Origin: Cristatella mucedo
Taxonomy: Eukaryota; Bryozoa; Phylactolaemata; Cristatellidae
Reading direction: 5' to 3'
DNA: 64,000 nt
NCBI GenBank assembly: GCA_009760855.2
Contig: WPIO01000170.1
Span: forward strand, 207,501 to 271,500
Within the stretch, counting starts at the first letter, position 1. Every line of letters starts with the position of its first letter. The notes beneath the pieces are model-generated. The model searched no databases, was not told where the DNA came from, and saw only the letters and a program-made list of their open reading frames with translations. Made by a program: the position numbers and the translations under genes. This document shows, one piece after another, positions 41,871 through 55,000 of this stretch.

Positions 41871-44150
41871 CGTGACAAAGTTGGCTAACGAATGCTCACC
41901 AAAACCAACCTGGCTTTAGTGTGCTGAAGAAAAGTATCTAGCGTATCAACCAATTTGTCTTTGTGGCTTTGATGAATTAAAGATGAAGATGGGTACGATT
42001 CGCAGGGACATACCCGGACATATCAAAACTACCAAGGGAAAACGACGAGAAGTACCTAGGCTTTTAGTCTTATTAAGAGTGTCACCAAATCAGGTGATGT
42101 TGTCTTCTCAGCAGCAAGAGAGTTTCGGGCACAACTGGAGTAAGAGAGGCTTCCATTTTTTTCGGAACTTGAGTGCCTGAAACTAAGGATTTTTTCCCTG
42201 GTCAATAAGCAATATTCTAGTCCAAAGCCAGAATTTCCTACTACACTCTGGTGAATAGTTTTTCTGGAATTATGCTCATGTTTAATACCACGGTTTTTGT
42301 TCTACATGTGATTAGCACAGGTTCTCAAGGAACTTGGACAACGAAACACCAATAAGCTGCTTATTTTTAATCCAGAATATACAGCTTTCGCGTAGTTTTC
42401 AGTTCATATAGTTGGATTATGGCTACATATATATATATATATACTTTTAGTTTTGCATCAAATATCAGCAATCGCCATCGTAGTAGGCCAATCCATTTCT
42501 ATCGCTGCTAAGTTCTCACTTTTTCATTATATATGCACACTGAGCTGATTAGTCATTTAGTCGACCTCAAAAGCTTACAAAAGCTTCGCCACCAAGCATG
42601 CTCCGGTAAAGAATTGCAGAGCACAGCAGCTCAGTGATAAAAATAACCCGCTCTAATAATCTATTTCTCACACAATCTTGCTCTGTGGAAGCCGCCCAAA
42701 AGAAGCACAGTAAAGTTCGTTTGATTGTCGGGATTGAAGATGTGAGCTGACTACACCACTCAGCGATGATTCATGAGCTACACAGGGTAGAGCTCGTTCG
42801 CCGAAGATTCGGATTACCACTGGTTACGCTGCATTTTTCTGGCTTCTACCTAATCGCTATTGGTTGCTATCATCTACATATGCCGCTGTCAAGCTGGCGC
42901 ATTTATTCCTCTTTGAACTTCCCGGCATTTATAACGTAAGAAACCGTTTAACCATTTAACACATTAATCAGCGAATATCTTCTAGTTAGCGATCTATCTC
43001 ACAGAAGACATGAAGCATACTTTTAGTCTTTAAAGAGCGTGCTGTGTAAGAGGGGGGCTGACCGCTGAAAGTAAAAGCGACCTCAAGAAATGTGTTCAAC
43101 TAAATTCCTTACTTGACGAGACTCTCAGGAGATCCTCAAGAAAAAGAGTGACTGGTTCACACTTGCTGCACTTTCCGAAAAGCGGGGTGATATTAATAGC
43201 TGCTGCAGTGACTTAACATATCTCGTACGCTCTATCAAAGCGCGAAGTACAGTAATGTTACAGATATATTACGAAGTACAGATATATTACGAAGTACAGA
43301 TATAGTAACTTTTCTACTGATAGCTTTTACGTTTCTGCTACGGTTCTTCGGTTCCACAGAGTGTCCTGCAGGACTGAATGGTAACTCGATTCACAATTAG
43401 AGCATGATAAATGGTGCTCGCAAAATTCTTAACGCTCATATAGACATATTCAGAGTCAGTAAAAGACCAAATTCCTAATTCGGGCCATTGAATGCTATTG
43501 CTAGCTGCAGGAGATTAATTCTATTTTTGTATTCTTGTACTTTTTTAATTTTATATTTTACTAGCCCACGTCAATCGTGTCTACGTATGGACTGCATTTT
43601 TAATTAAAATTGTCTGCTACTCTGATCTTGGTCCATTGATTAAGGCGATGCTTTGCTTGGCACTGATGATTATTGACATCCTGAAATTTACTACGATGAG
43701 AGACTTTCACATTTGTAGAGCAAAGACAATGCACGGCTCATCTTAATGCAGGTAATCCTAAAGTCAGAGGAAAGATATTTCTGTTCATTTAGTACATTTC
43801 AAAAGTTCATACAGTTTCTTCAGATGGTCACTAATGCTCTTTCCCCCGGGGGCTTTATTTTGTAGCATGTCTTTTTGATGATTTACAGGCATGCTGTTCC
43901 AGCTTATAGAAGCCTTCGTATTCGGACAGAACTAGGCCCAAAAAAGGCTTTGAAGACGGATAGCGACTTATAGCTGCAGCGCAAATGCAAGCATGTACTC
44001 CGATAGTTGTGAAATATGCCAGTGGTTACAATTACCATGACTTAAAATAAAGATTCTGTAATCCAAAGCGGCGAGAAGTCTAATCGGCAGCGAGAGAGGT
44101 TTCCATGCGTCCATGATCCTCTGATGCATACAAAAACTCTCGTAGAGCGC
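41871..44150. other. Intergenic, nothing recognised
   Basis: A mostly AT-rich unique stretch without convincing frames. There is a short (TA)n at 42427-42442 and a small ACAGATATATTACGAAGT duplication near 43260-43300. Confidence 0.4.
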
Positions 44151-44159
44151 TCAGAGCAA

Positions 44160-44291
44160 CTAAAGATGCTCGCCCTTGACAACTGAGGTCAAGATCATTG
44201 ACTTTTACAACTAAGGTCGCGGGCTCGAGCTCTGACATATTGAAGTGCCTGGTTACGGATTAAGTTCTTTTAGGGTGCTATACAAATGAAT

Positions 44292-44295
<4 letters not shown>
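44160..44295 (+). mobile_element. SINE family A
   Basis: GATGCTCGCCCTTGACAACTGAGGTC and a second CAACTAAGGTCGCGGGCTCGAGCTC are followed by the tail GAAGTGCCTGGTTACGGATTAAGTTCTTTTAGGGTGCTATACAAATGAATTAT. It runs straight into a (TA)n microsatellite. Confidence 0.8.
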
Positions 44296-44322
<27 letters not shown>

Positions 44323-44335
44323 ATATACATATATT

Positions 44336-44371
<36 letters not shown>
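44293..44371. repeat. (TA)n microsatellite at a SINE 3' end
   Basis: Three TA runs separated by TTGTATATACATATATTTG. The tract probably grew from the SINE's simple tail. Confidence 0.85.
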
Positions 44372-44373
<2 letters not shown>

Positions 44374-44446
44374 CACACATTCTCTTATCGGCTATGAGAA
44401 CTCAAGAACAACAAATAGTATGACGGCGATCATAACCCAACTGATA

Positions 44447-44732
44447 TAATAATAATAATAATAATAATTCACTGATAAAGCGCCCTCAGAGAACTTAATC
44501 TCTCTCTAGGCGCTTTACATTTGCTGTAAAGTGAAATACAATTGAATGGTAAGTAAAATCATGCTTGAAAAGCAAACGAAATGAATAATATGGTTAGGGG
44601 TGACATGCACAGGGTCAGCATGCAAATGTGGTTAGTGGGAGCATGCACAGTGTCAGCACGCATAAGCACATCAAGGACGAATCACAGGGACCGACTAATA
44701 GCTGTCCTAAATAGGTGTGTTTTTAGCTAATA
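44447..44732 (-). mobile_element. L2-like LINE 3' UTR, 5'-truncated
   Basis: (TAA)n, then the complementary stem-loop tail, then the 3' UTR with GGGGTGACATGCACAGGGTCAGCATGC and AGCATGCACAGTGTCAGC, up to CTGTCCTAAATAGGTGTG. It aligns with 25839-26130 almost base for base. Confidence 0.92.
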
Positions 44733-44984
44733 CACTACTGTCTCCATATAAGGTTATGCAAAAAGATACTTAATAATGAAGCCGTTGATGTAATTTCAAA
44801 TAGCTGTGGAAACCCTCCTTTGCGTACCGGGACTAGGTTTAGTGGATACCTTACTTCTGTAAATTGTGTTATGTTATTTTTTATCTTTTGTAGAGAGGTG
44901 GTAAATTTCTTCATTCAACATCGAAGATTGAGATCATCTCCCGAGATCACCAAGTTTCACTGCCCCCTATAGAGTTTAGAATCA

Positions 44985-45262
44985 ATTTCAAGATGCTCAA
45001 ACTGGCATACGATTTCAAGAAGCTCAGAATGGTCGCTAGTTTGCACCAGCCTACCGATCCGAGCACCTCGCTCCTCAAGTACGCTGTCAGACCATCCACT
45101 CACTCCGGCATCTAGTCAGCTCGCTGTCCCTCGAAATGAATTGAAATACCTTTCGGTGATCGAGCCTTTAGCTCATACGCACGGAGGTCTAGAACTAGCT
45201 TCCGGCTGTGATCCCTAACATCTATGACCTTGCACCTTTTTAGTTTGTGCTGAAAGCGCATC
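44985..45262 (+). mobile_element. LINE C-terminal coding fragment, decayed
   Basis: Plus-strand pieces RINFKMLKLAYDFKKL, LHQPTDPSTSLLKY and GDRAFSSYARRSRTSF correspond to the RT C-terminal region of CR1/L2-type LINEs. Stops break the frame. It differs from the main family. Confidence 0.65.
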
Positions 45263-45999
45263 TTATTTGTTCAGCTTTCCTTTGGTCCCAGTGTACTCGC
45301 CTTTTTTCTGACGCGCTTTCCACGCGTAGCTGCGAATTATTCAGTGCATCTTACTGGCCAGAGGTTCATCTTACGAGCTGGTGGCCACGAGTGTTGTCAT
45401 GCTTACTTTATCATGATGGCCTAATCACGATACTTGTTTACTTTTGCATGCTTGCTTCCATGCATGTCAGACATAATTGGTATTTAATCTTTGTAAAGCA
45501 TCCGGAAAATCAAATTGTCATACGGTGCTATGTAAACGACTTATCATTATTATTTTTAAACTGTGTAACGCATCATTTGATCGTTGTAGCAGCATCATTT
45601 CCCAAGTTCTTTTGCATGTTTGGAAAGTATAGATCAAGTCCATTATTACCTGCCAACTTTACTTCTGTAACCAAGAAATTTTTTAACCTGAAATTAACTA
45701 ATTTCCATTGAGAAAAAACAATGAAAGTTTCACGTCTTGCGGTTCCAAGTTAGTGAAAAAGAACAGCAAACAAACCAAAATTAATATGGATTTTTTTTAA
45801 GTGCCCTACAAAAATGACAAATTTAAAGGATTAATAAATAAGTAGATGCTATTGCTTTTTTGCTATACTGCAATCGTTACACCATCATTGGTAACGAAGC
45901 TAAAATTGCAGTATGTATGGTCTGGTGCTCGGCTTGCTTCTTCGAGTACGCTAACACTGTCTCCTTGAATTTGTCAGGATGGGTTACAATAATATGACT

Positions 46000-46790
46000 T
46001 GAAAGGACATTTTGCTTCCCATCATGCTTAGTTCTTTATGATAGCCTGAACCAGCTGCTCATAGTTTTGAGTCTTGCGATTGCCCACTAAGAAGTGGACC
46101 GCTGGATCAAAACTGTTAAAAATCATCTTCTCCGTTTTGTTCAGCGTCTTTGAAATGTGACCAAATTCAATTATCTTCCAGATCTGTGATCCGACAAAGA
46201 CGGTAGGCTTTACCTCTGCCTCCAATGACTTTAGAAAGAAATCTTGGAGGTACTTGAATACTGCTGAATCAAAGTATAATCTACGAAAGATTTATTGATA
46301 AGGTGCAACTCAATGTGCAGTTGTGACGTCATCATCTTCCGAGTGTCTACTGCCAGCTAACACTTGACGTGGTTCTTCTCTGCAGAGAAATCCGTCCGTC
46401 CCCAATGGCCAGATCCTACGGTGCTAGTGCATCTTGGCACCCTAGTTTTCTCGCAGGCAAAGAAAGCAAGGAAAATCTCCCTGGAGGCCCATCGTGCACG
46501 AAACCACTTTTAAGTCTTCAATAATCTCCCAGTCATGTTCCCAATACTTTCAAGGCACTCAGCACTTTGTGACACCGGCTCAGTCCTCTCTAAGATACGC
46601 CAAGTGAGCCATAGGAGGAAACAGATACTGAGTCCTGTTAAAAATAGCACGGCTTTGAGATTCTTGACTTGCCTCTCTATGTATAGGTACAATTCGCCTC
46701 TCAAGATATGGATGACTTATGTGGCCTCAAATAGACCGGTAGCATTATTAAAGAGGCACAACCCAACTAACCGACCGAAGAGCTAGTAAT
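46000..46790 (-). pseudogene. Decayed transposon-related protein of a multi-copy invertebrate family
   Basis: With stops and shifts the minus strand reads FNRTQYLFPPMAHLAYLRED, DLKVVSCTMGLQGDF...FLCLRENWGA, FDSAVFKYLQDFF, VFVGSQIWKIIEF and FNSFDPAVHFLVGNRKTQNY then EQLVQAI. From memory, this order (DLKVxxxLLGLQGG...FLCxWDSR; IKLGLMKQFVKAL...IFVGPQIRKL; FLGNRKAENYKELV) is typical of repetitive hypothetical proteins in many invertebrate genomes. I do not know its function and cannot confirm the match here. Confidence 0.5.
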
Positions 46791-46832
46791 ACAGCTTCTC
46801 TGCGCTTTCTCTGATTGCCTACTTTCTTACTT

Positions 46833-47460
46833 TCAAGCAAAACGTCCCACTACTTGCGAGCATGAATGATGTCGGAATCTCAGCAAGCCTGGACTATGCA
46901 ATAAAAAGGTCTCCAATCCGATCGCCGAGTTCCTTCCGGCTTGGAGAGAGATTTGGATTTCTCTCCTCAGCCGCAAATGTCGAATAGGAATCGGGATCTG
47001 CAAGATGTCGATTCTCTCTCTTGCCCTAACTAACGAGTGACTCTCTCCCAAAAATGTTCGATTCCTACCCGCGAGGGCGGAGACTAGGAGCAACAGGCAG
47101 TATGGCACTGGAGCAATGGATACGTGAATATTTGGATGCATTCCGAGAAGCAACCGTGCAGGTGTAGCAGTTGATGTAGTGGCTCTTTTTTCTTCCTTGT
47201 ACCAACCTGCAAACGTATCAGAATTATTTAAATTTCAAATGACATCGTACACACCTAATATTTTGTGAGAAATTCCATCTAAAGAGCAGCAATTGTTCAC
47301 TTCACCTTCACGAGTTCTCCTGCAGTGTTTGAACGTGAAATTAGGTGCCCAGGGCGGCTCGTATAGATTCCCAAAAGGCGCGCCATAGTTGACTATGTAG
47401 GCATTGCACTTCTTAAAAAAACACTTTAACGGGTTATTTTTCGCTCTCACCTTGATAAAT
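46833..47460 (-). other. Open frames of unknown nature
   Basis: Minus frames 47153-46833 and 47450-47235 (the latter with CFFKKCNAYIVNYGAP and CRRTREGEVNNCCSLDG) are unlinked and unrecognised. The second is cysteine-containing and could be an exon or an old transposon piece. Confidence 0.25.
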
Positions 47461-47464
47461 TATC

Positions 47465-48790
47465 CACGCAGCAAAATCCATCTGCCGATTGCAAGCAACC
47501 TATTGATGATACGTCAACTAAATATGGTTGCTTACTATTCTCTTGCTCTGTAAGAACGTAAGCTACAATTTTCGCTTAAGGCAGTTGCACTGTTACACTC
47601 ATATAGCTACTATGCTATAATGGTATGTCCACCTAGTCTTCACTATTTCGGGTGGCCGCACAAACGTGGTATACGTACTAACCGGATGTCCGTAAAGTGC
47701 TTAACATTGAAAAGAGAGAATTTCAAAGAGTCGTTTATCCCTATTGTAGAAGCGAATCTTTTATAGAAAAATAACCAGTCTCTATTTATTTATGAATAAA
47801 AGATTAGAATAACGCACTGTTCTCCCGAAGAAAAAAGTGAAGTCAGTTAATTTGCAGGATCGCAATTCAAAAGCAAAGCTTGGTCGAGGCCTTGGGGAAC
47901 GTGTTCGCTATTCATCTCCCGGCGGATGAAATTTTGTACTCTCAATAAATAATAGCGACGGACTGCTACAAACGCGGCATGCGGCTTTCTCGTTCAGACT
48001 GAACTACACGGCCAAAACCGCGCTCGTAATGGCGTTAGTCTCAGCCGACGCGCGACAAATGCCGGTGACGTCTGAACCGTGCGGCACGGCTAGTTACTCG
48101 TAGGTGCTGCACCAATGCACGCAGGTACGGTGACAATGTCATGACGCAGTGGCAACGAAGAGCGTCCTTACCTCAACATGACGAGCCCGCATTCATAGCG
48201 TTGAGAAGTCTATTTGGCAGCGACGAAAGGTTACGAAAGGCTATCAACAGCGGCAATTTCGCACATCAATGGCTCTGCGGCCTAGAGCCGACATCAACTC
48301 GAACGGCCGAATCCGGAAGCGCTGTCTCTCTCGCGGCGTCAGCTTTTATGAGGCTTTAGCCGCAGGTTATTGTAGAATTGATGTTTAGCCGTCACAATTC
48401 AGGACCGAGAATAATTAATATCAGTCGTAATTATTCGCGTGCAGCCTATTTAAAGTGCATAGAACAAGATTTGAGTTCTCTGACGGCGCTGTTCAAGTGT
48501 CTTAGAGCCACAGTGGCGCCCACGGAATACAGATTTGCATAGAGTAAACAGCCGAACGCTAGGCCTCGGCAGTGAAGTGAAAGCACCGCGCTGCCGATGG
48601 TGTAGCAGTGTGAGGGCTCGCGGGCGCACGAGGACAGCGCGATGAAGAACGAATTCTCCACAAGCGAGTTGTGGTAGAGACGACGACGGCTGTATTATAC
48701 GCAAGCGGCGAAAGCGAGAGAGTGTACACACCAATATCAAAGCCCGTCGTGTTGGCTGCTCCGAAGCGACAGAAAAAACGATGGATGAAG
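47465..48790. other. Intergenic, unassigned
   Basis: Around 47990-48360 the sequence becomes CpG-richer and includes GTGACGTCTG. I cannot tie it to a transcript. Confidence 0.3.
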
Positions 48791-48796
48791 GCCCCT

Positions 48797-48914
48797 AGAG
48801 AGAGAGAGAGAAGAGGGAGAGAAAGAGAAGAGGGAGAGAGAAGAGAGAGAGGAAGGAGATGGAGAGAGGGAGAAGAGAGAGAGGGAGGATGGAGAGATTG
48901 GAGAAGAGAAAGAG

Positions 48915-48958
<44 letters not shown>

Positions 48959-49610
48959 GAGAGAGAGAGAGAGAGAGAAGAGAAAAAGGAGAGAAAAAGG
49001 GAGAAGAGAATAGAGAGAAGAGAAGAGAGGAAGATAGAAGAAGAAAAGAGAGGAGAGGAAAGAGGAAGAGAAAGGAGGGAGAGGGAGAGAGGGAGAAGAG
49101 AAGAAGGTGAGAAAGAGAGAGAGAGAGAGGGAGGAGAGATAGAGGGAGAGAGAGAGAAGAAAAAGAAGGAAGAGAGGACTAGAGAGAGAGGGGAGAGGGA
49201 AGGAGAGAAAGAGGAGGAAGCTGGAGAGAGAGAGAGAGGAAGAGAAGAGACACTGGAGAGAAGAAAGAGAAGAGAGAGAGGGAGAATAGAGAGAGGAGAG
49301 GGGGAAGGAGGGGCGAGAGGAGAGAGAAGGCAGAGGAGAGAAGAGAGGAGAGAAGAGAGCAAATAGAGGGAGAAGAGTATATAAAGAGAGAGAGCTAGAG
49401 ACGGAGAGATAGAGCGAGAGAAAGGGAGAAGATGAGAGCGAGAAAGATAGAGAGAGAAGAGAGAGAGGGAGAGAGGAGGGGAGAGATGAGAGAAAGAGAA
49501 GGAGAGGAGAGAGAGAGAGGAGGGAAGGAGAGAGAGGAGAGAGAGAGAGAGAGATGAGGGGAAGAAGAGAGAGAGAGAGAGATTAGGAGAGAGGGAGAAT
49601 AGAGAAGGGA

Positions 49611-49654
<44 letters not shown>
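48797..49654. repeat. ~855-bp purine (GA-rich) tract
   Basis: An almost uninterrupted A/G strand made of GAGA, GGGAGA and GAAGAG units, with only scattered C or T. The 451-residue Ser/Leu frame (minus 49914-48559) and the 231-residue Arg/Glu frame (plus 48671-49366) are low complexity and should not be taken as genes. Confidence 0.92.
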
Positions 49655-49656
<2 letters not shown>

Positions 49657-49659
49657 GTG

Positions 49660-50636
49660 TCCACGCAGGCCGGCGAACAAGCAGAAAGTGGGTCGCTGCA
49701 GGACTAGCGGGTCATATGACCGCAGCGGACTCCAGTTGCACATAAATACAGCTTTTTCAGCCCGCCTTACGGCAGTGCCTAACGAGCTGATGCACAGCGC
49801 GAACGCTGGCCGGGCGTACTGGCATGAGTCCGGCTGGGTCGGAAGAACAGAGGGCGTGGCCACGCCCACTGCATCGATATTCGTGGAGGCAGTCGTGGCG
49901 GAGCGAATACGCACGATTCGGTCCTAATATTTGCATGCGTTGCTATGTTTATGATGATAAATTTAGCTACCATGCTATTCAAGCTCTGCATTCATTCAAT
50001 CTGCTCGACGCTTTTCTTGGGTCATGGCTCGAGTACTTGGATATCGAGTACGGTGCGTTTTTGCTTTGGCAGTAACGTGGACTGCTCGGGAGCCTTAATT
50101 ATAAAAGATAGCGCAAAATCACCTTTAATTTTATGCTAGAATTGTTTCAGGCTAACACAGACTCTTTACCGGAATCATCACTTATGAATTGTGGAATTGC
50201 GTTCATTGTGGGACACAGGCCTGAGATCTGGGCGGGCTTACCGGAAGCATTCCGATTGAAGGCCCAGCGAGGTCAAGGCTATTCTGGGTCCACTGACGTA
50301 TGTTGCGTCTTCACAAGCCGCTTATGGTTGTTTTACCAATCCGACGTATATCTCAACGCAAGCAATGATGTAGCTCGTGTGTACGATCGGCCGATGGACC
50401 CTGTGACGTATGTGAAGTCGCTGGCTGGTGATTTCATATCTTGCTGCGTCAATCGAAACTCCTGCTCGACTGAGTGGTTTCGCGTAGCCTTTTCGTGACA
50501 AGTTTGCTTGTCGTACCGTGGACCGAAGTCATTAACGACTTTGATCTGTGGGTTTCTCAGTTTTCCAAGCAATAAGTGGGTTTACATTTTGCGAGATCGT
50601 TTCGAGCAGAACCGGCTGCGATACTTGATCCAAAGA
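49660..50636. other. Region upstream of TPRA1 exon 1
   Basis: It probably holds the TPRA1 promoter and 5' UTR. The frame before the TPRA1 ATG stays open back to 50508 without another ATG. GACCCTGTGACGTATGTGAAGTCGC near 50397 resembles the middle of SINE family A and may be a decayed copy. Confidence 0.35.
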
Positions 50637-50731
50637 ATGGCCATGCCCTCCGATCAACCGTTTGTGATCTTCAATGCAAGCAAGGCACCTCCATGTCGGG
50701 AAATATTGGACATGGAAATAACTAATACGGG
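50637..50731 (+). CDS. TPRA1: TPRA1 exon 1 (start codon)
   Basis: The ATG has A at -3 and G at +4. It reads MAMPSDQPFVIFNASKAPPC, then REILDMEITNT plus GG, with donor GG|GTAATT. Cys before an acidic stretch just ahead of helix 1 matches the human layout (CLLLLYEDIGTSR). Confidence 0.85.
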
Positions 50732-52005
50732 GTAATTTTATGCTGTAACGTTGTCTGCCACTATCAATGAACAGCCGTCTGCGGCTGAACTGGTGTGTTT
50801 CGCTCGGTCTAGTATACAAGTTTTCACGGTTCTGTCTCACAGCACGTCTCTGTATTGTAGGATTAACCTCTGGAATTTGATAATATTGATACCGAACGTA
50901 ATATTTGCGTTTTTTCTGGTCAGCCATCTATGTGCAGCGTGCAAGGAACTGAAGGCATCGAACAAGCCAATATTGACCACATTTTATGTGCTGGTGAGCC
51001 TCATACGTAGTTTTTTCAGTCTTTACCGAGAAGTGAGCTTAGATTGATCAAAATTGTTGATTTGGTAGTGCTGAATGTGTGGCATCGCCCTTTTTCTGCA
51101 TAGCTTGTTAACATACCCTCTGTTTGGATCACAATCCAGTGTGTAAATGCATGCAGTGATCCACAGCTTGTTGTGCTGACTGACCATATAAGTTCCACTG
51201 ACCGCTTGTGTGCTAGTATCAATCATATTTTATATATAATATAATATTGCACTTGATAAAGCGCCCTCAGAGAACTTAATCTCTTTCTAGGCGCTTTACA
51301 TTTGCTGCAAAGTGATACGCAATAGAATAGTAAGTAAAATCTTTTTATGTACCGATCGATTAGTAAGACTGCTGTATGCGGCTGGCGAATGCATAAACAG
51401 TCTCATGCGAGCCCTATGATTATCTGCCCCTTAATGGTGTACCGTCGAAAGGCTACATGTAGTACGCATTTTCTGTAGATCCACCTAGGCATAGACGAAT
51501 TTATTCGAAAGGAGCTAAAAGAAAGTTTCCATGCTCGCAGCAGCACTGTAATTGGGTTAGACCGAAACGCTCGCTGGCTTAGTTAATAACTCACGGCCTC
51601 TGTGTGGTGCATGTGTGCAGGTTGCTTGACTTTCTCGTGTCTGCCTCAGAACTGCGATTTTTACTGCTACTTAAAGCTGCTATTTGGTGATTATATTTTT
51701 GAGACATTTGCACATTCGTCTGAGGCCCCCAGGAGTTCACGGTTTACTAGTGTTGCATTGCAGACAACCTGGCCCCTTTATAGTAATCCCTTGAAGCGTG
51801 AAGCAGATGTGTTAGTCGAATGTGACGTGTGAATGGCAGATGTGTTATAATGTGTTAGTCGAACCGAGGCAGAAGAAAATCAGCAGAGCATCAAGCTTTA
51901 GCCAAGATTCACGAAGGCTGGCCTGCATCAGGTTAATGTCTCTCTCGAAATGACACACCCACAGACATACACACTGACATACAGACACACATAAACTGAC
52001 ACACA

Positions 52006-52043
<38 letters not shown>

Positions 52044-55000
52044 CACACACACTGACACACACACACATCGGTTTCTGTCATTCGTTGACTCTCTGCCATA
52101 CATTAGCTATTGTGTTTGGGTACCTGCCTTTGGCAGCTGTCGTGTTTCTGTTTGGGCCACAGCCCTTGTGACACGGTTTTTTCTTTGGTTATAGGTGTGG
52201 ATTGTTTCAGGCGTTGGCATTGTACGTGCTGTGGTATCTCTATTTTTGAAGCTCGCCGACCCTTTGCAGGACGGTGTTGAGAAGGTGAGAAGCTCCGTCT
52301 TTCTGCTTACGGCAGTTGTTACCACTCCACTGTAAGTGCCCAAGTAATCAGTGTGGCGTCGACATGGCAAGTGCTTCCTTTACATCATCCGGCTTGTATT
52401 GTAAGCAGCCGGTTCTTCAGCAGTGCTGCCACCTGCTCGGCTGGTAGTGCCTTTAGACTTATTTTAGGCAGCAGCCGATTGCTGCTGTACCTCACCTTTG
52501 TAAGGTGGAAGGCGACATTCGGGCTGTGTAGCTCGGCTTAGTGTGTGTCACTTTGTTTTGGACTGTTGGACCGATGTTTGTGCAGCAGTGATCACTACAA
52601 CACGTTCAGCACTACTCAGTTTTACTATGGGTTGGCTCACGTCACAGGCTGTTGCACTAACCTTACCCTGGCGGTCTAGAAAAAAAGATGGCACGCTGAA
52701 GTGAAGCGCTGCTAACACTATCATCTGCTCGGTGTGTCTGTGCTGTGCGTCGGGGCTTGTGAATTAGGCTGTACTAGCTAGCCGTCGTACTCTTCAGCCC
52801 AATGGCCTGCTTCTCTAGACAGGTCTAGATTCAGACCTTTGTCAATAAATGTAATTAATATAATTCATTTTCTTTGCACCCCAAGAGAACTTAATCTGTA
52901 TTCACGCGATTCACATATAAAAGATTTTGAATTCTTGAGTACTCTTTTAGCTAAGAACTCGTCATTCTGTCACTTTAGCAGAGTGTGCAGGCTGCTATCA
53001 AGTACCAGTTACACCGATGTCAGCCACTCGAAGCACTGTCATAGGACGGTGCAATTGACTTGCATGGAAGTTGAGTGCCCAGGCGTTTTGGTTGACGAAG
53101 TGGTAGGGTGACGCTAGACAGATAGAACTTTGGATATTCTTTTTTCTCCATTTCTTTTTCAGGGCAGGCAGTTCAATGGCAGCCCTCTTGTTTGCTGTTT
53201 TTTTGCACAGTGCAGTGGCTTCAGTTGCAGCTTTCTCCATCCTGCTCTGTAGTGACGTGATTGCCCATTAATTTACAAGGTTGCATCGGTACGCCCATCA
53301 GTTGACACTGTTCGACCGGTTGCCTGGCCTTCTCTGCAGCTCTGTAGTGTATTTCCGTCTGTAACTCCACAAAGCCACAAAGACTACGTGTGTGTTATGC
53401 AGAAGAGTTTTGTATAGCGCACTAACAGCCTAAGTGGCTTTCGGTACGCATTCGGTAGCCAACAGACTTCATCTCATGCAACAGAGAGACAATGGGAAGC
53501 TTGGCAGAGTCAGGAGAGCAGTTGAGGGAGTGAGTAGCATGGAAGTAGTAGCTCAGGGCTGCTGGAAAGGATGGGCCTTAGTCGGCAACAGGAGAGTAGT
53601 TGTCGTTGCATAAGAATCGTGGAAGCAAGCTCCACAGTCCAGGATCTGCACAGCTAAAGCTTCTGTCGCCAACGGTCTAAAAACTATCCAAGCCAGCACA
53701 CTGTCGGCACTCTTGATTTTGTGGCGAGATTTCTCTAAACAGTGTGGAGCTTACCCACTAGGTTCGATGTTTTCATGTGTGAGTATTTTCATGTGACTCG
53801 TGCGGATATCTTTGATTGGAATGGTGATAGACGGGTGACTGGATGGACCGTGCTTAGATTTTTCTTCAAAAGTCTCGACTTCTGAATGAGTGATCTGTCA
53901 ATAGCCTCTTTGAAGGATAATAATAATAATAATAATATATTTGTTATAGCACCGTCAGAGGACTCAATCTCGTTCTAAATTCTTCACAAGGATGCAGGGA
54001 CAAAACCTGAGGCTAAGAACATATTAGTTAGGTTTACTGGGCAGCAGCAATTCTAGGCATCTAAAGATGGAGAGCAGTAGGTTGAAGTTCTAAGGGGCTA
54101 GTAGTTGTATATAGAGTTGGGAACTTGGAGATGAAATGATCATCGGAGGCAATCTTCAAGGTTGACCTCGAGGCAAAGCAAGGAAAGGAAGTTGAAGAAA
54201 CCAGAGGAGATGTTACTATGTGTATCGACTCAGATCTCATCAATTTTGTTGACAAATAAGCTTGTAATACCGAGCTGGTTTAGTCCAGAGGTTAAGGTGC
54301 TTGCCCCTACCAAGTTCTGGCTGAAGTCGTGGTCTCGAGCACCGAGGCTTATGTCAAGCGCCTGAATAGAGATTAAGTTAAGATTAAATTCAGGACGCAA
54401 TACAAATGAATTATATATATTTTTTAAATGGCTGCACGGATCGGTAGTTACAGTGCTGACCTGTGTGCGGTTAAGGATATGGCTAATGTTCGACATCAGC
54501 ATTTTTGGATTGGGCATCTGATTATGATTCCACTATGTTTTTATAGATGCTTTACTTGGCCTTAGCTAAGATGGGATTGATATGACCTGGCATGCCAGTT
54601 GATGGAAAGTCAATTCTTATGATGATAATAATAATAATACACTTGATACATTTTTATAGTTTGCATGGTTTTGCAAGCTGGGTCTTTGCAGTCCTAACTA
54701 ATAATAATTATAATAATGCACTTGATCAAGCGCCCTCAGAGAACTCAATCTTTCTCTAGGCGCTTTACATTTGCTGCAAAGGGAAATGCAAGCAACTTCC
54801 GCAGAAACCGTGGGGCATCTGGCCGAATGTGTACGTTGTTCTTGGTCAGTGGAATAAATTCATTCCGAATATCGGCTGGCAGTGTCCGTGTAAAATTCTG
54901 CTAGTGCACTCTGGTCAGATGGAGGATTAAGGAAGAGAGATACGAAGAAACATTTGCAGGCAGTCTCATGTCAAGAGTCTTAAGGTTTTTTAATTCACCG

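Noticed and set aside
48559-49914. 451-residue minus-strand open frame and 231-residue plus-strand frame
   Set aside because: Both are translations of the GA/CT tract (Ser-Leu or Arg-Glu repeats). There is no domain, start context or splice evidence.
50508-50636. Upstream extension of TPRA1 from a TTG codon
   Set aside because: The frame is open but has no ATG. The ATG at 50637 has a strong context and gives the usual short N-terminus.
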